The notes under the pieces are model-generated. The model ran no database searches, was not told where the DNA came from, and saw nothing but the letters and a program-made list of their open reading frames with translations. From assembly GCF_008329435.1 (NCBI RefSeq), contig NZ_NPKN01000002.1:803725-867724 (forward strand): DNA of 64,000 bases. The letters are read 5' to 3'. Origin of the DNA: Rhodanobacter sp. T12-5. Its GTDB lineage: Bacteria > Pseudomonadota > Gammaproteobacteria > Xanthomonadales > Rhodanobacteraceae. The translations under genes were made by a program, and so were the position numbers. Shown here piece after piece: positions 28,834 to 38,391 of this stretch (positions are counted from its first letter, which is position 1; every line of letters starts with the position of its first letter).

Positions 28834-30078
28834 TCACCCCGAGCGCGTTGCCTCCACCGGCGGCACGGCGGCGGCGCGTCGCGCCGGACCGAGCACGGCC
28901 AGCTGACCAAGCAGCCACAGCAACACCGCTCCGACGGCAAGCACCCACAGCGGCATCCGCGGTAATTCGTAGCGCGTCATCAATGACAGGTTCGCGGCTA
29001 CACTGAGTAGCACGCCCAATACCACACCAATGCCGACAATCAACGCGTTCTCGGTCTGGAAATAACACAGGATGTCGCCACGCGTCGCGCCCAGCGCGCG
29101 CCGCACGCCAATCGATCGACGCCGCTGGCCAACCCAGAAGCTGCTCAACCCAACGATTCCGCCGGCCGTCGCCAACAGCAGCAACACGCAGACCGCCGCC
29201 ATCATGATCGCTACGCCGCGATCGGTGGCGTAACCCCGTGCGCGCGCCTGCGCCAGCGTGATCACTCCGTCCTCCGGGCTGATCAATCGCATGCGATTTT
29301 GCGCGACCAGTGCGGCCGGCGCCGCACGCAGTAACGCAGCCAACTGGCCCGGTTGCGCCCGCACCAGATAGACCACACCATCGGGGCTCGCGTAGCGCGC
29401 AGGCACCAGGATCGTGTCTTCGTCGATCGAACGCGTGGTGCTGCCAACGTAGGCGCCCTCCAGCCGATCGACGACGCCGACGATCGTGCTCGGGCCGTCG
29501 TCAGTCAGATAAACGTGCCTGCCCACGGCCGTGCCGTCCGGAAAAAGCTTGTGGGCCAAATCGCGCGTGATGATGATTACCGACGGCCTCGACGTGTCGT
29601 ACAGGCCGAGGCTGACGATCTCGTCGGCTCGGAAGTTGCGACCCGCCACCAGTGAAATGCCGAACGTATCGAGTGCGTGCTGATCGGCAAAGTAGGAAAT
29701 GGCCAGTTGCGGCTTCGCCGTCTGCTCGAGCTGACGCTTGATAAGGGCCAATCCACCCCAGCCACCGAATGGGTAGGCCTGACTGGCAAACGCGTCGCGC
29801 ACTCCCGAAAGGTTGCGTAACGTCGTCAGGTCGGCGCGCATCTGCGCATCGATATGCGGTGTATCCGGTTGTCCGATCCACTCGTTCCTGATCAGGAACA
29901 GGTGCGCCTCGTCCGTGCCGGTCGGACGCGACAGATGCACGATCCGCGTCTTGACGATGAACAACGCATTGCTGACCACCGCCAGGGTCAGCGCGATCTG
30001 CAGCACGATGAGCAGCGTGGCCATCTTGTGCCGTCTCAGCGCAGCGAGGATCGGGCGCATCTGCATCGTCGTGTTCAT
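28834..30078 (-). CDS. MacB/FtsX-type ABC permease 2
   Basis: A 414-residue permease: an N-terminal membrane helix (MATLLIVLQIALTLAVVSNA), a large periplasmic MacB core domain, then three C-terminal helices with the FtsX motif (RRRSIGVRRALGATRGDIL). It overlaps the upstream permease by ATGA, so the two are probably a heterodimer. Known relatives move peptides, lipoproteins or antimicrobials by mechanotransmission and need an ATPase. No ATPase or membrane-fusion protein is encoded in this window. Confidence 0.82.
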   Translation of the reverse strand: MNTTMQMRPILAALRRHKMATLLIVLQIALTLAVVSNALFIVKTRIVHLSRPTGTDEAHLFLIRNEWIGQPDTPHIDAQMRADLTTLRNLSGVRDAFASQAYPFGGWGGLALIKRQLEQTAKPQLAISYFADQHALDTFGISLVAGRNFRADEIVSLGLYDTSRPSVIIITRDLAHKLFPDGTAVGRHVYLTDDGPSTIVGVVDRLEGAYVGSTTRSIDEDTILVPARYASPDGVVYLVRAQPGQLAALLRAAPAALVAQNRMRLISPEDGVITLAQARARGYATDRGVAIMMAAVCVLLLLATAGGIVGLSSFWVGQRRRSIGVRRALGATRGDILCYFQTENALIVGIGVVLGVLLSVAANLSLMTRYELPRMPLWVLAVGAVLLWLLGQLAVLGPARRAAAVPPVEATRSG

Positions 30079-31406
30079 CCGTTCGATTTCAGCTGCCAGG
30101 CCGGCTGCACTTGGGCGGCGCGCCAGGTGGGATAGAGCGCGGCAATCAATGTGGTAGCAACCGCGACAAGCACGGTCAGTAACACCAACGACGCATCCAG
30201 CCGCGCCAGCCGGGCAATCGCTGGCTCAAACATCCGATCGATGCCCCCCATGCCCAGCGCCGTCAGCAGCAGTCCCAGCACGCCCCCAGCTAAACCGATC
30301 GCGGCCGCCTCGGTGAGAAACTGGCGATAGATTGCACCACGCGACGCGCCCAGCGCCCGACGCACGCCAATCTCCGGCGCACGCCACATGAAACGCGCAA
30401 GCATGAGACCCACCACATTGACGAGGCAGATCAGCAGGAAGCTGACCGCGACGATCATCGACAGCGCCGATGCCTTCGGCACTACATGGTTGAGGGGCAG
30501 GCTCAGCCACTGCCTGACATTGGACAAGCGTATGTTGGGCGCCCACGCAAAACGACCGAGGCGTTGCTGCTCGGCCGCATAGTTGCGCAGGTATTCGCGG
30601 TAATGCTCCACGTCGGCGGGGCTGGACAGTTCCACCCATCCTGCGATCCACGCGCATTCGCTGTGCAACACGCTGTCCCAGTTCGGCAGGTCGGGATTGG
30701 CGGCGTCCGCGCTGCAATAGAAGTTGCCGGTGGTGCCTTTCTTCATGTCGATGGCGCGACTGAACGGGATATAGAGTTCCCGGGGGTGATTGAAAGGAAA
30801 CTGCGTGCTGCTCACATCGAAGAAGCGCGGACTGGGGTTCCAGTCGTCCAACACGCCGACGATGCGGTAGGCATGCGCGTCCAGGTTGATATCGTGGCCC
30901 ACGCTGTTGGCACCGCCAAATAGCTTTTGATTGAGCGCGCTGCTGATCACCGCCACGGCCGCGCGTCGATCATCATCGCTGACCGACCAACCACCGCCGT
31001 AACGGAACGGCACATCGAACATCGCGAAGAAATCACTGCTGACCGCGTCGCCTTCCTGCGAGAACGGCTGCCGCTGCGCGTCGTCCGGCAGCACGGCCCA
31101 CTTGCTCCCGTAGATCAGCGTCTGCCGTCGCGCTTGCCGCGCGTGCAGGAGCGCCTCGGCATCCGTGTAGCTGAGCAGGATCGGCGGCTCGCCCTTCCAG
31201 TGGTGCGCCGGACCGAAATTGTCGATCTGCGGCACGAACAGCCGGTCCGATTTCCACGGGATCGGATCCGCGGAGGTTGCGCGAAATACCGCCCAGGAAA
31301 CCATGCAAGTGGCGACGCCACAGCCCATCAGCAGCACCACGAGCGCCGTCAGCGCCTTGCTGCGCCGGCAACTGCGCAGGGCCAGGTCGAGGTAGTAACC
31401 GTACAT
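30075..31406 (-). CDS. MacB/FtsX-type ABC permease 1
   Basis: A 443-residue permease: an N-terminal helix (ALTALVVLLMGCGVATCMV), a periplasmic MacB-like domain, and three C-terminal helices with the FtsX signature (PEIGVRRALGASRGAIYRQF). It is the upstream partner of the permease at 28834-30078. It starts 24 bp after the stop of the hybrid kinase gene on the same strand, so it may be expressed with the signalling genes. Substrate unknown. Confidence 0.82.
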   Translation of the reverse strand: MYGYYLDLALRSCRRSKALTALVVLLMGCGVATCMVSWAVFRATSADPIPWKSDRLFVPQIDNFGPAHHWKGEPPILLSYTDAEALLHARQARRQTLIYGSKWAVLPDDAQRQPFSQEGDAVSSDFFAMFDVPFRYGGGWSVSDDDRRAAVAVISSALNQKLFGGANSVGHDINLDAHAYRIVGVLDDWNPSPRFFDVSSTQFPFNHPRELYIPFSRAIDMKKGTTGNFYCSADAANPDLPNWDSVLHSECAWIAGWVELSSPADVEHYREYLRNYAAEQQRLGRFAWAPNIRLSNVRQWLSLPLNHVVPKASALSMIVAVSFLLICLVNVVGLMLARFMWRAPEIGVRRALGASRGAIYRQFLTEAAAIGLAGGVLGLLLTALGMGGIDRMFEPAIARLARLDASLVLLTVLVAVATTLIAALYPTWRAAQVQPAWQLKSNG

Positions 31407-31430
31407 GCCTTGAGGTCGGTGGTGACCGAT

Positions 31431-32993
31431 CTACCCGCCGCCACCAACAGCCCCGAGCGCTTTGCGCAGCGTGCGCAGCAGCACATGGGTGGTGACCGGC
31501 TTGTCGACCACGTACAGATGTTCCAGCGGCGGCAATTCGTGCAGATCGGGTGTGGCGCCGGGGCGAGCCAGCAGGATCACGCCGGCGCTGTAGCCCTGAT
31601 CGACCAGCGCTGCCAGCGTGCGCACGCCGGTGAACAGGTTCATGTCCGCATCGAGCACCACCAGGTCGGGCAGGCCGCCGGCCTCGATCCATTGCAGTGC
31701 GGCGGTACCGCTCTGGCTGGCGTGGGCCTGGTAGCCGTAAGCATCCAGCGTGTCGGCGAGCAGGGACAGTTGGCCGGCCTCCTCCACCACCACCAGTACA
31801 CGCTCGGCGGCGCCTTCCAGATTGCCCTGGTCGTCCGCCTGGTCATGTTCGAGAGCCAGTTCCTCCAGCGGGATATACAGGTCGAAGCGGGTGCCGCGAC
31901 CAGGCTCGCTGTCCACCCGCATCACGCCGCCATGGCTGCCGACGATCCGTTTGCATGACAGCAGGCCAAGCCCGGTGCCGGCTTCCTTGGTAGTGAAAAA
32001 CGGCTCGAACAGGTGTTCGAGCACCGCCGGGGGCATCCCCGGGCCGCTGTCGATCACGCTGATGCACAGATAGCGGCCAAGCCGCGGCTGCTCTTCGGGC
32101 AGGAAGAAGTCCTCGCAGAGCTTGGCTTGGGAGGTCTCGATGCGCAGATTGCCGCCATCGGGCATCGCCTGGATCGCGTTGAGGCAAAGGTTGAGCAGGC
32201 ACTGCTGCAGTTCGGTGTGGTTGCCTTCGAACGACAAGTCCGGATCGTCGATCACCAGCTCCATCGCCACCGTGCGCGGCACGCTGCCCTGCATCAGCAG
32301 GTCGAACGCGCTGAACAACCCGCCCAGTTGCACTTGTTCCGCACGACGTGCCCCACTGGCGAAGGACAGCATCGAATGCACCATGTCCAGCCCACGCTTG
32401 CCGCAATCGCGCACCAACTTGCCCAGCCGTGCCAGACGCGGATCGTCCTGGTAGTCCTGCAGGCTGTCGCCGGCCAGCAGCAGCGGCTGCAACAGGTTGC
32501 GCAAATCATGGCTGAGGCCACCGGCGAGCATCGCCAGGCTCTCGAAACGCTGCGCGCGGATCAGTTCCGCCTCGGCGCGCCGGCTGGCCCGGCGCGCCTC
32601 GGCATCACCCAGCGCGCGGCGCACTGCGCTGGCCAGCCGGGCCGGGTTCTGCTTGAGAATGTAATCGGTGGCGCCGTTGCGCAGCGCCTCGATCGCCGCC
32701 TCTTCGCCGAGCGTGGCGGAGACGAAGATAAAGGGAATATGCTCGTCGCGCTGGCGCAGCAGCTCCAGCGCATGCTGGCCGGAAAATCCGGGCATGCTCA
32801 GATCCGACAGCACGATCTGCGGCTTGAACTCGGCCAGGGCCTCGATGAAGCGGGCTTCGTCGTCGACCAGTCGAACCTCGTACTCGATGCCGTCGGCATC
32901 GAGTTCCGACAGCACCAGCTCGGCATCGAGCTGGCTGTCCTCGACCTGCAGCACGCGAATGGTCGGCAATGTCCGATGCGGTCGGTTTGTCAT
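31431..32993 (-). CDS. Hybrid sensor kinase (receiver - kinase - receiver)
   Basis: A 520-residue soluble signalling protein with no membrane segment. The N-terminal receiver has D64 (VLSDLSMPGF); the HisKA-like helix has H162 (GGLSHDLRNLLQPL); the HATPase motifs are LCLNAIQAMPDGG, DSGPGMPP and GTGLGLLSCKR. A degenerate-looking C-terminal receiver (LVVLDADMNL) ends the protein. The ATG at 32993 (MTNRPHRTLP) gives a complete receiver. Receiver-first kinases usually take phosphate from another kinase, here plausibly the one at 33542-35323 through the small regulator between them. Confidence 0.85.
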   Translation of the reverse strand: MTNRPHRTLPTIRVLQVEDSQLDAELVLSELDADGIEYEVRLVDDEARFIEALAEFKPQIVLSDLSMPGFSGQHALELLRQRDEHIPFIFVSATLGEEAAIEALRNGATDYILKQNPARLASAVRRALGDAEARRASRRAEAELIRAQRFESLAMLAGGLSHDLRNLLQPLLLAGDSLQDYQDDPRLARLGKLVRDCGKRGLDMVHSMLSFASGARRAEQVQLGGLFSAFDLLMQGSVPRTVAMELVIDDPDLSFEGNHTELQQCLLNLCLNAIQAMPDGGNLRIETSQAKLCEDFFLPEEQPRLGRYLCISVIDSGPGMPPAVLEHLFEPFFTTKEAGTGLGLLSCKRIVGSHGGVMRVDSEPGRGTRFDLYIPLEELALEHDQADDQGNLEGAAERVLVVVEEAGQLSLLADTLDAYGYQAHASQSGTAALQWIEAGGLPDLVVLDADMNLFTGVRTLAALVDQGYSAGVILLARPGATPDLHELPPLEHLYVVDKPVTTHVLLRTLRKALGAVGGGG

Positions 32994-33085
32994 GGTGGCT
33001 CCTGCGACGATTCCCTGGCTCCTCTGCGCTTGCGCGCCTCTCGCAAACTGCAGCACGCAGCCGCGACCCCTCTGCCGTTGTCCGG

Positions 33086-33532
33086 CTAGTCCTGTTCTGG
33101 CGCCTGATTGAGTACCGCCCAGAACTGTCCCAGGGTGCGCACCGCGTCGAAAAACTGGTCTACGTCGACCGGCTTGATCACATAGGCGTTGGCACCCAGG
33201 TCCCAACTCCGGGCCAGGTCGCTTTCCTCGCGAGAGGACGACAGGATCACTACCGGAATCCGGCGCATGCGTTCGTCTTCGCGCATCCTGGTGAGCACGT
33301 CCAGACCGCTCATGCGCGGCATCTTGATGTCCAGCAGGATCACCGCCGGATCACCCGCTTCACGCGATTCCCAGGCACCGCGTGCATACAGGTAATCCAT
33401 GCACTCCACACCATCTTCCACGTGTACCACCGGGTTGGCCAGATGCGCTTCCGCCAGGGCGTCCATCGCCATCTCGGCGTCGGCCAGGCTGTCTTCCACG
33501 AGCAGGATGGTGCGCAGGTCTTTCTTGTTCAT
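33086..33532 (-). CDS. Single-domain response regulator (Rcp1/CheY-like)
   Basis: A 148-residue stand-alone receiver. Acidic pocket residues sit in LLVEDS, phospho-acceptor D68 in ILLDIKMPRMSG, the threonine/serine switch in VILSSS and the lysine in VIKPVD. It has no output domain. It is typical of the regulators paired with phytochrome-type or PAS kinases. It lies 9 bp downstream of the kinase gene and 92 bp upstream of the hybrid kinase gene on the same strand. Confidence 0.88.
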   Translation of the reverse strand: MNKKDLRTILLVEDSLADAEMAMDALAEAHLANPVVHVEDGVECMDYLYARGAWESREAGDPAVILLDIKMPRMSGLDVLTRMREDERMRRIPVVILSSSREESDLARSWDLGANAYVIKPVDVDQFFDAVRTLGQFWAVLNQAPEQD

Positions 33533-33541
33533 CTATCGATC

Positions 33542-35323
33542 TCAGGTATGTGCTCCGGCCGTGTCGGTGGCCGGCAGCGAAAAATGAAAACGGGCTCCCT
33601 GCCCCGGTTCCGCCTCGGCCCAGACGCGGCCACCGTGACGCGCGATGATCCGCCGCACGTTGGCAAGCCCGATCCCGTTGCCGGGAAATTCCGAATTGCG
33701 GTGAAGGCGCTGGAATACGCCGAACAGCTTGTCGGCGAACTGCATGTCGAAGCCGGCGCCGTTGTCTGCCACGGTGAATTCGTAGTCGCCGCGACGATCC
33801 TGCTTCACGCTCACCTCGATCCGGGCCACATCGCAATGGCCGGTGTACTTGACCGCATTGCCAAGCAGGTTCTGCCAAACCGTGCGCAGCATGTTCTCAT
33901 CGGCGATCACCATCGGCAATGGCTCGATGGACCATGCGATGCGCCGCTCCGGCACCGCCGATTCGGATAGAGCGCGCGCCTCCTCGACCAGCGATTGCAT
34001 GTCCACCGCCTGCAGTCGCAGCGCGCCGCGGCCGAGTCGCGAAAAGACCAGCAGGTCATCGATCAGCAAGGCCATCCGCTGCGCCGAGCTGCTGATCACA
34101 TCGATGTAGTGGGTGGTCTTGTCGTCCGTGCGATCGCCCAGGTGTTGCTCCAGCTTGCGCGCGAATCCGGAAATGTGGCGCAGCGGCGCGCGCAGGTCGT
34201 GCGACACCGAGTAGCTGAACGCCTCCAGCTCGCGATTGACATCGGAAAGCTGGGTGATCTTGCCCTCCAGCTGGCGGTTGAGTTCGTTCACTTTCTGCTC
34301 GGCCAGCGCGCGCGTGGTGATATCGCTCACCGTCAACAGCAATGCAGGCGTCTCGGTGTCGTGCGGCTGCAGGCGCCGTGCATTGATCACCACATGCCGG
34401 TCGGTGCCGTCGGCAGTGCGCTGGATCATGTCGTGGTCCCACAATTCGCGATCGAGCAGCAGCACGTCGTTCAGGCGTTGCAGCAATACGGTGTCGCTCC
34501 ACGCACCGTCGCCGATCTGCTCCAGTTGCACCGAGCCATGCTGTGAATCCATCCCGTACAGCTCGGCAAAGGCATTGTTCACCAACAGGCTGTTCAGCTT
34601 TTCGTCGAACAGCGCGATCGGCTCGCGCACGGCCTGGAAGATCAGCCGCGAACGCCTCACTGCGCGCCCCTCGCGGGTCTCCGCCAGCTGGCGTTGGCCG
34701 ATCTGCCGTTCGGACATGACGACGATGATCCCCAGCAGCAGCAGCTGCGCGAGCGCCGTGACGCCGAGTACGACGCTGTTGTTGAATGCCTGCCTGTGCG
34801 CTGCGACCTGGCGACTCTCCAGCAGGTTGTCTTCCGCTTGCACGATACCGGCGATGTCATCGTTGATGACGAACAGGTCGCCGGCATCGCGCAACGATTG
34901 CCGGGCGCCTGCCGGATCGCCTTGCTGCAATCGCGCGGAAGCCTGGTTCATCAAGGTAATCCGTCCGGTGATGGCGTTTTCCAGCGCACCGATGCGGACT
35001 TGCTGGTCCGGGTTGTCTCGCGTCATTGCCCGCAGCTGCCGGAGCAGGGCCGGCACCTCGCGTCCGGCGAGCTCCTTGCGCTGCTGGGTCAGGTCGTTGC
35101 TGTCGCCGGCCAGCAGACGATAGATGGCGCTTTCGCTGTCGCGGGTCAGGTAGGCGAGCCGGTAAGTCGTCGCCTTGACGACGTTCGAGTGGGTCAACAG
35201 TGCGGCCGCCTCACGCATGCTTTGGGAACTGAAACGCGTGACGGCATACGGCAAGGCCACGATGACCAGCACTGCCAGCAGCAGGCCGGCGGTATGCCAG
35301 CGCAGGACTCCTCTGGTTTTCAT
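33542..35323 (-). CDS. Membrane sensor histidine kinase with CHASE3-like sensor and PAS
   Basis: A 593-residue kinase. Transmembrane helices at about residues 12-28 and 184-203 bracket a helical periplasmic sensor resembling CHASE3. A PAS domain (about 225-340) and a short coiled coil follow. HisKA has H375 (FSYSVSHDLRAPLRH), and the HATPase domain carries VADNGAGFDMQFADKLFG. This architecture is common in bacteriophytochrome-like kinases that lack the chromophore domain. The next gene is its likely receiver. Signal unknown. Confidence 0.87.
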   Translation of the reverse strand: MKTRGVLRWHTAGLLLAVLVIVALPYAVTRFSSQSMREAAALLTHSNVVKATTYRLAYLTRDSESAIYRLLAGDSNDLTQQRKELAGREVPALLRQLRAMTRDNPDQQVRIGALENAITGRITLMNQASARLQQGDPAGARQSLRDAGDLFVINDDIAGIVQAEDNLLESRQVAAHRQAFNNSVVLGVTALAQLLLLGIIVVMSERQIGQRQLAETREGRAVRRSRLIFQAVREPIALFDEKLNSLLVNNAFAELYGMDSQHGSVQLEQIGDGAWSDTVLLQRLNDVLLLDRELWDHDMIQRTADGTDRHVVINARRLQPHDTETPALLLTVSDITTRALAEQKVNELNRQLEGKITQLSDVNRELEAFSYSVSHDLRAPLRHISGFARKLEQHLGDRTDDKTTHYIDVISSSAQRMALLIDDLLVFSRLGRGALRLQAVDMQSLVEEARALSESAVPERRIAWSIEPLPMVIADENMLRTVWQNLLGNAVKYTGHCDVARIEVSVKQDRRGDYEFTVADNGAGFDMQFADKLFGVFQRLHRNSEFPGNGIGLANVRRIIARHGGRVWAEAEPGQGARFHFSLPATDTAGAHT

Positions 35324-35414
35324 GCGACCCGGATCATCGACAAACCCGCCACGACAAGCGTCCTTGGCATTCTGGCATGTTTCGGCGGGGCGTCGAGAGG
35401 CTTGCGCACTCCGT

Positions 35415-37763
35415 TCACGGGCCGTAACGACTCATCGACGCCGGTCGCGCGCCAACGGCATTTCCCCAATGCCGGTTCGGCTCGGCCTGCATCGTGAAAT
35501 GCAGCTCGCCACCGGCAACGATCTCGCCATGGCGCAGGTACGTGCGATCCAGCGGCTTGCCATCGAGGGTCACCGCTCCAACGTAGGGATGCGCGTCGTC
35601 CAGCGGCGAGGCGCTGATGGTGAACGTGCGACCGTTGCCCACGTGGATCGTCGCCTTCGCCACGAATGGCCGCCCGATCGCGTACTCGTCGCTGGCCGGC
35701 GTCACCGGGTAGAAGCCCAGCGCGGTAAACACGTACCAGGCCGACATCTGGCCGAGGTCGTCGTTGCCGGCCAGACCGTCGGGGCGCGCCGCGTACTGGC
35801 TGTCCATGATCTGCTTCAGGCGGCCTTGCGTCTTCCACGGCGCGCCGGCGTAGTCGTAGAGGTAAGCGATGTGGTGACTCGGCTCGTTGCCATGCGCGTA
35901 CCAGCCGATAAGGCCGGTGATGTCCTCGACGTGCTTGAAGTGGGACGGATCGACTTTCGCATCGAACAAGGCGTCGAGCTTGTCCACGAATTTCGTATCC
36001 CCGCCCATCGCGCCGATCAGCCCGGCCACGTCCTGCGGCACGTACCACGAGTACTGCCAGGCGTTGCCCTCGGTGAAATCGCTGCCGTAGCCGGCGGCCG
36101 TCGGGTCGAACGGTTCACGGAACTTGCCGTCGCTCAGCCGCGCGCGCATGAAGCCGGTTTTCGGGTCCCATGCCTGGCGCCAGTTGGCGGCACGCTTCGT
36201 GAACGTGCCGGCCACCCCGGTCTTGCCCATCGCCTTCGCCATCTGCGCCAGCGACCAGTCGTCGTAGGCGTACTCCAGCGTCTTCGAGGCGCCTTCGGGT
36301 TCCTTGTCGATCGGCACGTAGCCGAGCTTCATGTAGTCGGCCAGATCGCCGTATGGCGCATAGGTGGCGCTGGCCACCATCGCCGCGAGCGCCTTGCCCG
36401 CATCGAAGCCGCGCACGCCCTTGATGTATGCGTCGGCGATCACCGGCACCGCGTGGTAACCGATCATGCACCAGGTCTCCAGCCCCTGGTACGCCCAAAC
36501 GGGCAGGATGCCGAACGGACTGGCCTCGCGTGCGGCAATCAGCGACCGGATGAAGTCGGTGCTGCGTTGCGGATTGAGCAACACCATCAACGGCTGCTGA
36601 GCGCGGTAGACGTCCCATAGCGACCAGGTCGAATAGAACTCGAAACCGTCCGCGCGATGCACGGCATGATCCGGCCCGCGGTAATCGCCGTTGACATCCA
36701 TGCTCAGCGTGGGCGACAACATCGCGTGATACAGCGCGGTGTAGAACAGCGTCGTGGCAGTCTTCGGCGCCTCGACATCGATCACTGCAAGCGCCTTGTC
36801 CCAGGCGGCTTTCGCCTCGGCGCGGCGGGCATCGAAATCCCAGCCCGCGCCGTCGTGGTCGAGATTCGCGATGGCGTTCGCCTCGCTCACCGGCGAGATC
36901 GCCACCTTCACTTCCAGCGGCTGTTTCAGCTTGCCGAAGTCGAACACGCCGACCAGCGCGCGGCCGTTTTCGGCATCGTCATCCTCGGGCTGGTTGCCCG
37001 GGCCCTTGAAGCCCTTGTAGAGGATGTCTGCCTCGCGGTCGTACAGCTCGCGCGACGTCATCGGCTGCGAGAAGCGCATGGCGAAACACAATTCGCGGCC
37101 CGGGGCCCAGCCGCGGGTGGTGCGGCAGCCGGTGACGGTTCCGTCGGGATGCACGCGCAGGCTGGCCCACAGCACCTTGCCGGGGTAGTCGTAGATGCTC
37201 GGGCGCAGATCCAGCAGCACATGGGCCGGCCGATTGGCCGGGAAGGTGTAGCGATGCCAGCCGATCCGGCGACCCGCGGTGAGTTCGGCGCGCACGCGGT
37301 AATCGCTGAGGGTCACCGCGTAATAGCCAGCCTGCACCACTTCGCTGTCGTGCGAAAAGCGCGAGCGGTAGCCGCTGCCCGGTTTGGCCGGGTCGCCCGG
37401 ATCGAGCTTCACGTCACCGGCAATCGGCATCACCAGCACGTCGCCCAGGTCCGAATGGCCGGAACCGGAAAAATGCGTGTGCGAGAAACCCATGATGCTG
37501 CTGTCGCCGTACTGGTAGCCGGCCGCCCACTTGTAGGCATGCTTGAAATCCGGCATCGCCGTATCCGGCGACAACTGGATCATGCCGAACGGCACCGTGG
37601 CACCGGGGAAGGTGTGGCCGTCGCCGCCGCTGCCGATGCGCGGATCGACACTCGCCGCGTGGCCAGCGGCAAGACCCGTGGCATGCACAGCCGGCGTCGA
37701 ACCGGCCAGGCCGAGAGCGGCGGCAAGTACGCAGGGGAGGACGAAAGGTAACCGTACAATCAT
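35415..37763 (-). CDS. GH92 alpha-mannosidase 1
   Basis: A 782-residue calcium-dependent exo-alpha-mannosidase of GH92, which removes alpha-1,2/1,3/1,6/1,4-linked mannose from fungal mannan and high-mannose N-glycans. Hallmarks are GGDGHTFPGATVPFGMIQLS near the mature N-terminus, GFSHTHFSGSGHSDLGD, and the C-terminal AGNDDLGQMSAWYVF. The signal peptide (LPFVLPCVLAAALGLAGS) sends it to the periplasm. The ATG at 37763 is chosen because the longer frame would run through both operators. It is divergent from the lacI pseudogene; an operator lies 14 bp before its start. Confidence 0.92.
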   Translation of the reverse strand: MIVRLPFVLPCVLAAALGLAGSTPAVHATGLAAGHAASVDPRIGSGGDGHTFPGATVPFGMIQLSPDTAMPDFKHAYKWAAGYQYGDSSIMGFSHTHFSGSGHSDLGDVLVMPIAGDVKLDPGDPAKPGSGYRSRFSHDSEVVQAGYYAVTLSDYRVRAELTAGRRIGWHRYTFPANRPAHVLLDLRPSIYDYPGKVLWASLRVHPDGTVTGCRTTRGWAPGRELCFAMRFSQPMTSRELYDREADILYKGFKGPGNQPEDDDAENGRALVGVFDFGKLKQPLEVKVAISPVSEANAIANLDHDGAGWDFDARRAEAKAAWDKALAVIDVEAPKTATTLFYTALYHAMLSPTLSMDVNGDYRGPDHAVHRADGFEFYSTWSLWDVYRAQQPLMVLLNPQRSTDFIRSLIAAREASPFGILPVWAYQGLETWCMIGYHAVPVIADAYIKGVRGFDAGKALAAMVASATYAPYGDLADYMKLGYVPIDKEPEGASKTLEYAYDDWSLAQMAKAMGKTGVAGTFTKRAANWRQAWDPKTGFMRARLSDGKFREPFDPTAAGYGSDFTEGNAWQYSWYVPQDVAGLIGAMGGDTKFVDKLDALFDAKVDPSHFKHVEDITGLIGWYAHGNEPSHHIAYLYDYAGAPWKTQGRLKQIMDSQYAARPDGLAGNDDLGQMSAWYVFTALGFYPVTPASDEYAIGRPFVAKATIHVGNGRTFTISASPLDDAHPYVGAVTLDGKPLDRTYLRHGEIVAGGELHFTMQAEPNRHWGNAVGARPASMSRYGP

Positions 37764-37776
37764 CGCAATCTCGCAT

Positions 37777-37790
37777 TTGGAACGATCCAG
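37777..37790. promoter_or_regulatory. Mannan-regulon operator 1
   Basis: TTGGAACGATCCAG, a 14-bp palindrome with a central CG, lies 14 bp before the GH92 start. Its centre is 88 bp from the site at 37865. It is one of seven related sites in the mannan locus. Confidence 0.75.
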
Positions 37791-37864
37791 GTGGCACGCT
37801 AACATTCGCGGCGAGGCAACGCATGTTGCGCTGCGACGTGTGAAACAGCGTCGATAAGTTACAT

Positions 37865-37878
37865 TTGGATCGTTCCAA
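37865..37878. promoter_or_regulatory. Mannan-regulon operator 2
   Basis: TTGGATCGTTCCAA, whose reverse complement matches the site at 37777 except for the last base. It lies 15 bp before the ATG of the lacI pseudogene, at the position of the equivalent site (59576) before the intact lacI. Confidence 0.78.
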
Positions 37879-37893
37879 TCCGGCAAAAATCGC

Positions 37894-38357
37894 ATGCCCA
37901 GCCATACACCGACCGGCCGCAAAGTAACCTTGAACGACGTTGCCGCCGGCTGCGCGTGTCGCGCGCCACGGTCTCACTCGTGCTGCGCGGCAGCCCGATG
38001 GTGAACAAGAACACCCGCGCACGGGTCGAGGAGGAACTGCGTCGTCAAGGTTATGTGTACAACCGTGCCGCCGCCAACCTGCGCCAACCCACGTCTTCCA
38101 GCATCGCGCTGATCCTGAACGACGTGGCCAACCCGTTCTTCGCCGAATTCGCCCTGACCGGCTTCGACGACATCGCCGAGGCCGCGCCGGGCATGCCATC
38201 GCTGACCACCTTGACCACGGCCCCTCGCGAACGCGGCCAACAGGCCGCACAACTGTTATTGCAGCGCCTGCAACAGCCGCAGGCCGACAGCCGCAAGACC
38301 ATCGCATCAGTGCAACTGATGGTGCGCGAAAACAGTTGCCCGCCCATCGCCGCCTGA
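37894..38357 (+). pseudogene. Broken lacI-type regulator (copy A)
   Basis: The remnant matches the intact LacI at 59604-60659. It begins MPSHTPTGRKVTLNDVAAGC, then a 1-nt loss (GGCTGC-GCGTGTCG against GGCTGCGGAGTATCG) shifts the frame inside the helix-turn-helix. Downstream the original frame resumes as SRATVSLVLRGSPMVNKNTR. An internal deletion equivalent to 59865-60455 in the intact copy (591 bp, 197 codons) removes nearly the whole effector-binding domain, joining NPFFAEFA directly to LTGFDDIAEA. The deletion ends share the hexamer TTCGCC. A product starting at an internal GTG (37956) would be 133 residues with neither a complete DNA-binding nor a sugar-binding domain. Confidence 0.92.
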
Positions 38358-38391
38358 TCCGCCACACATCTGATCCGCTCGGGGAATCCAC

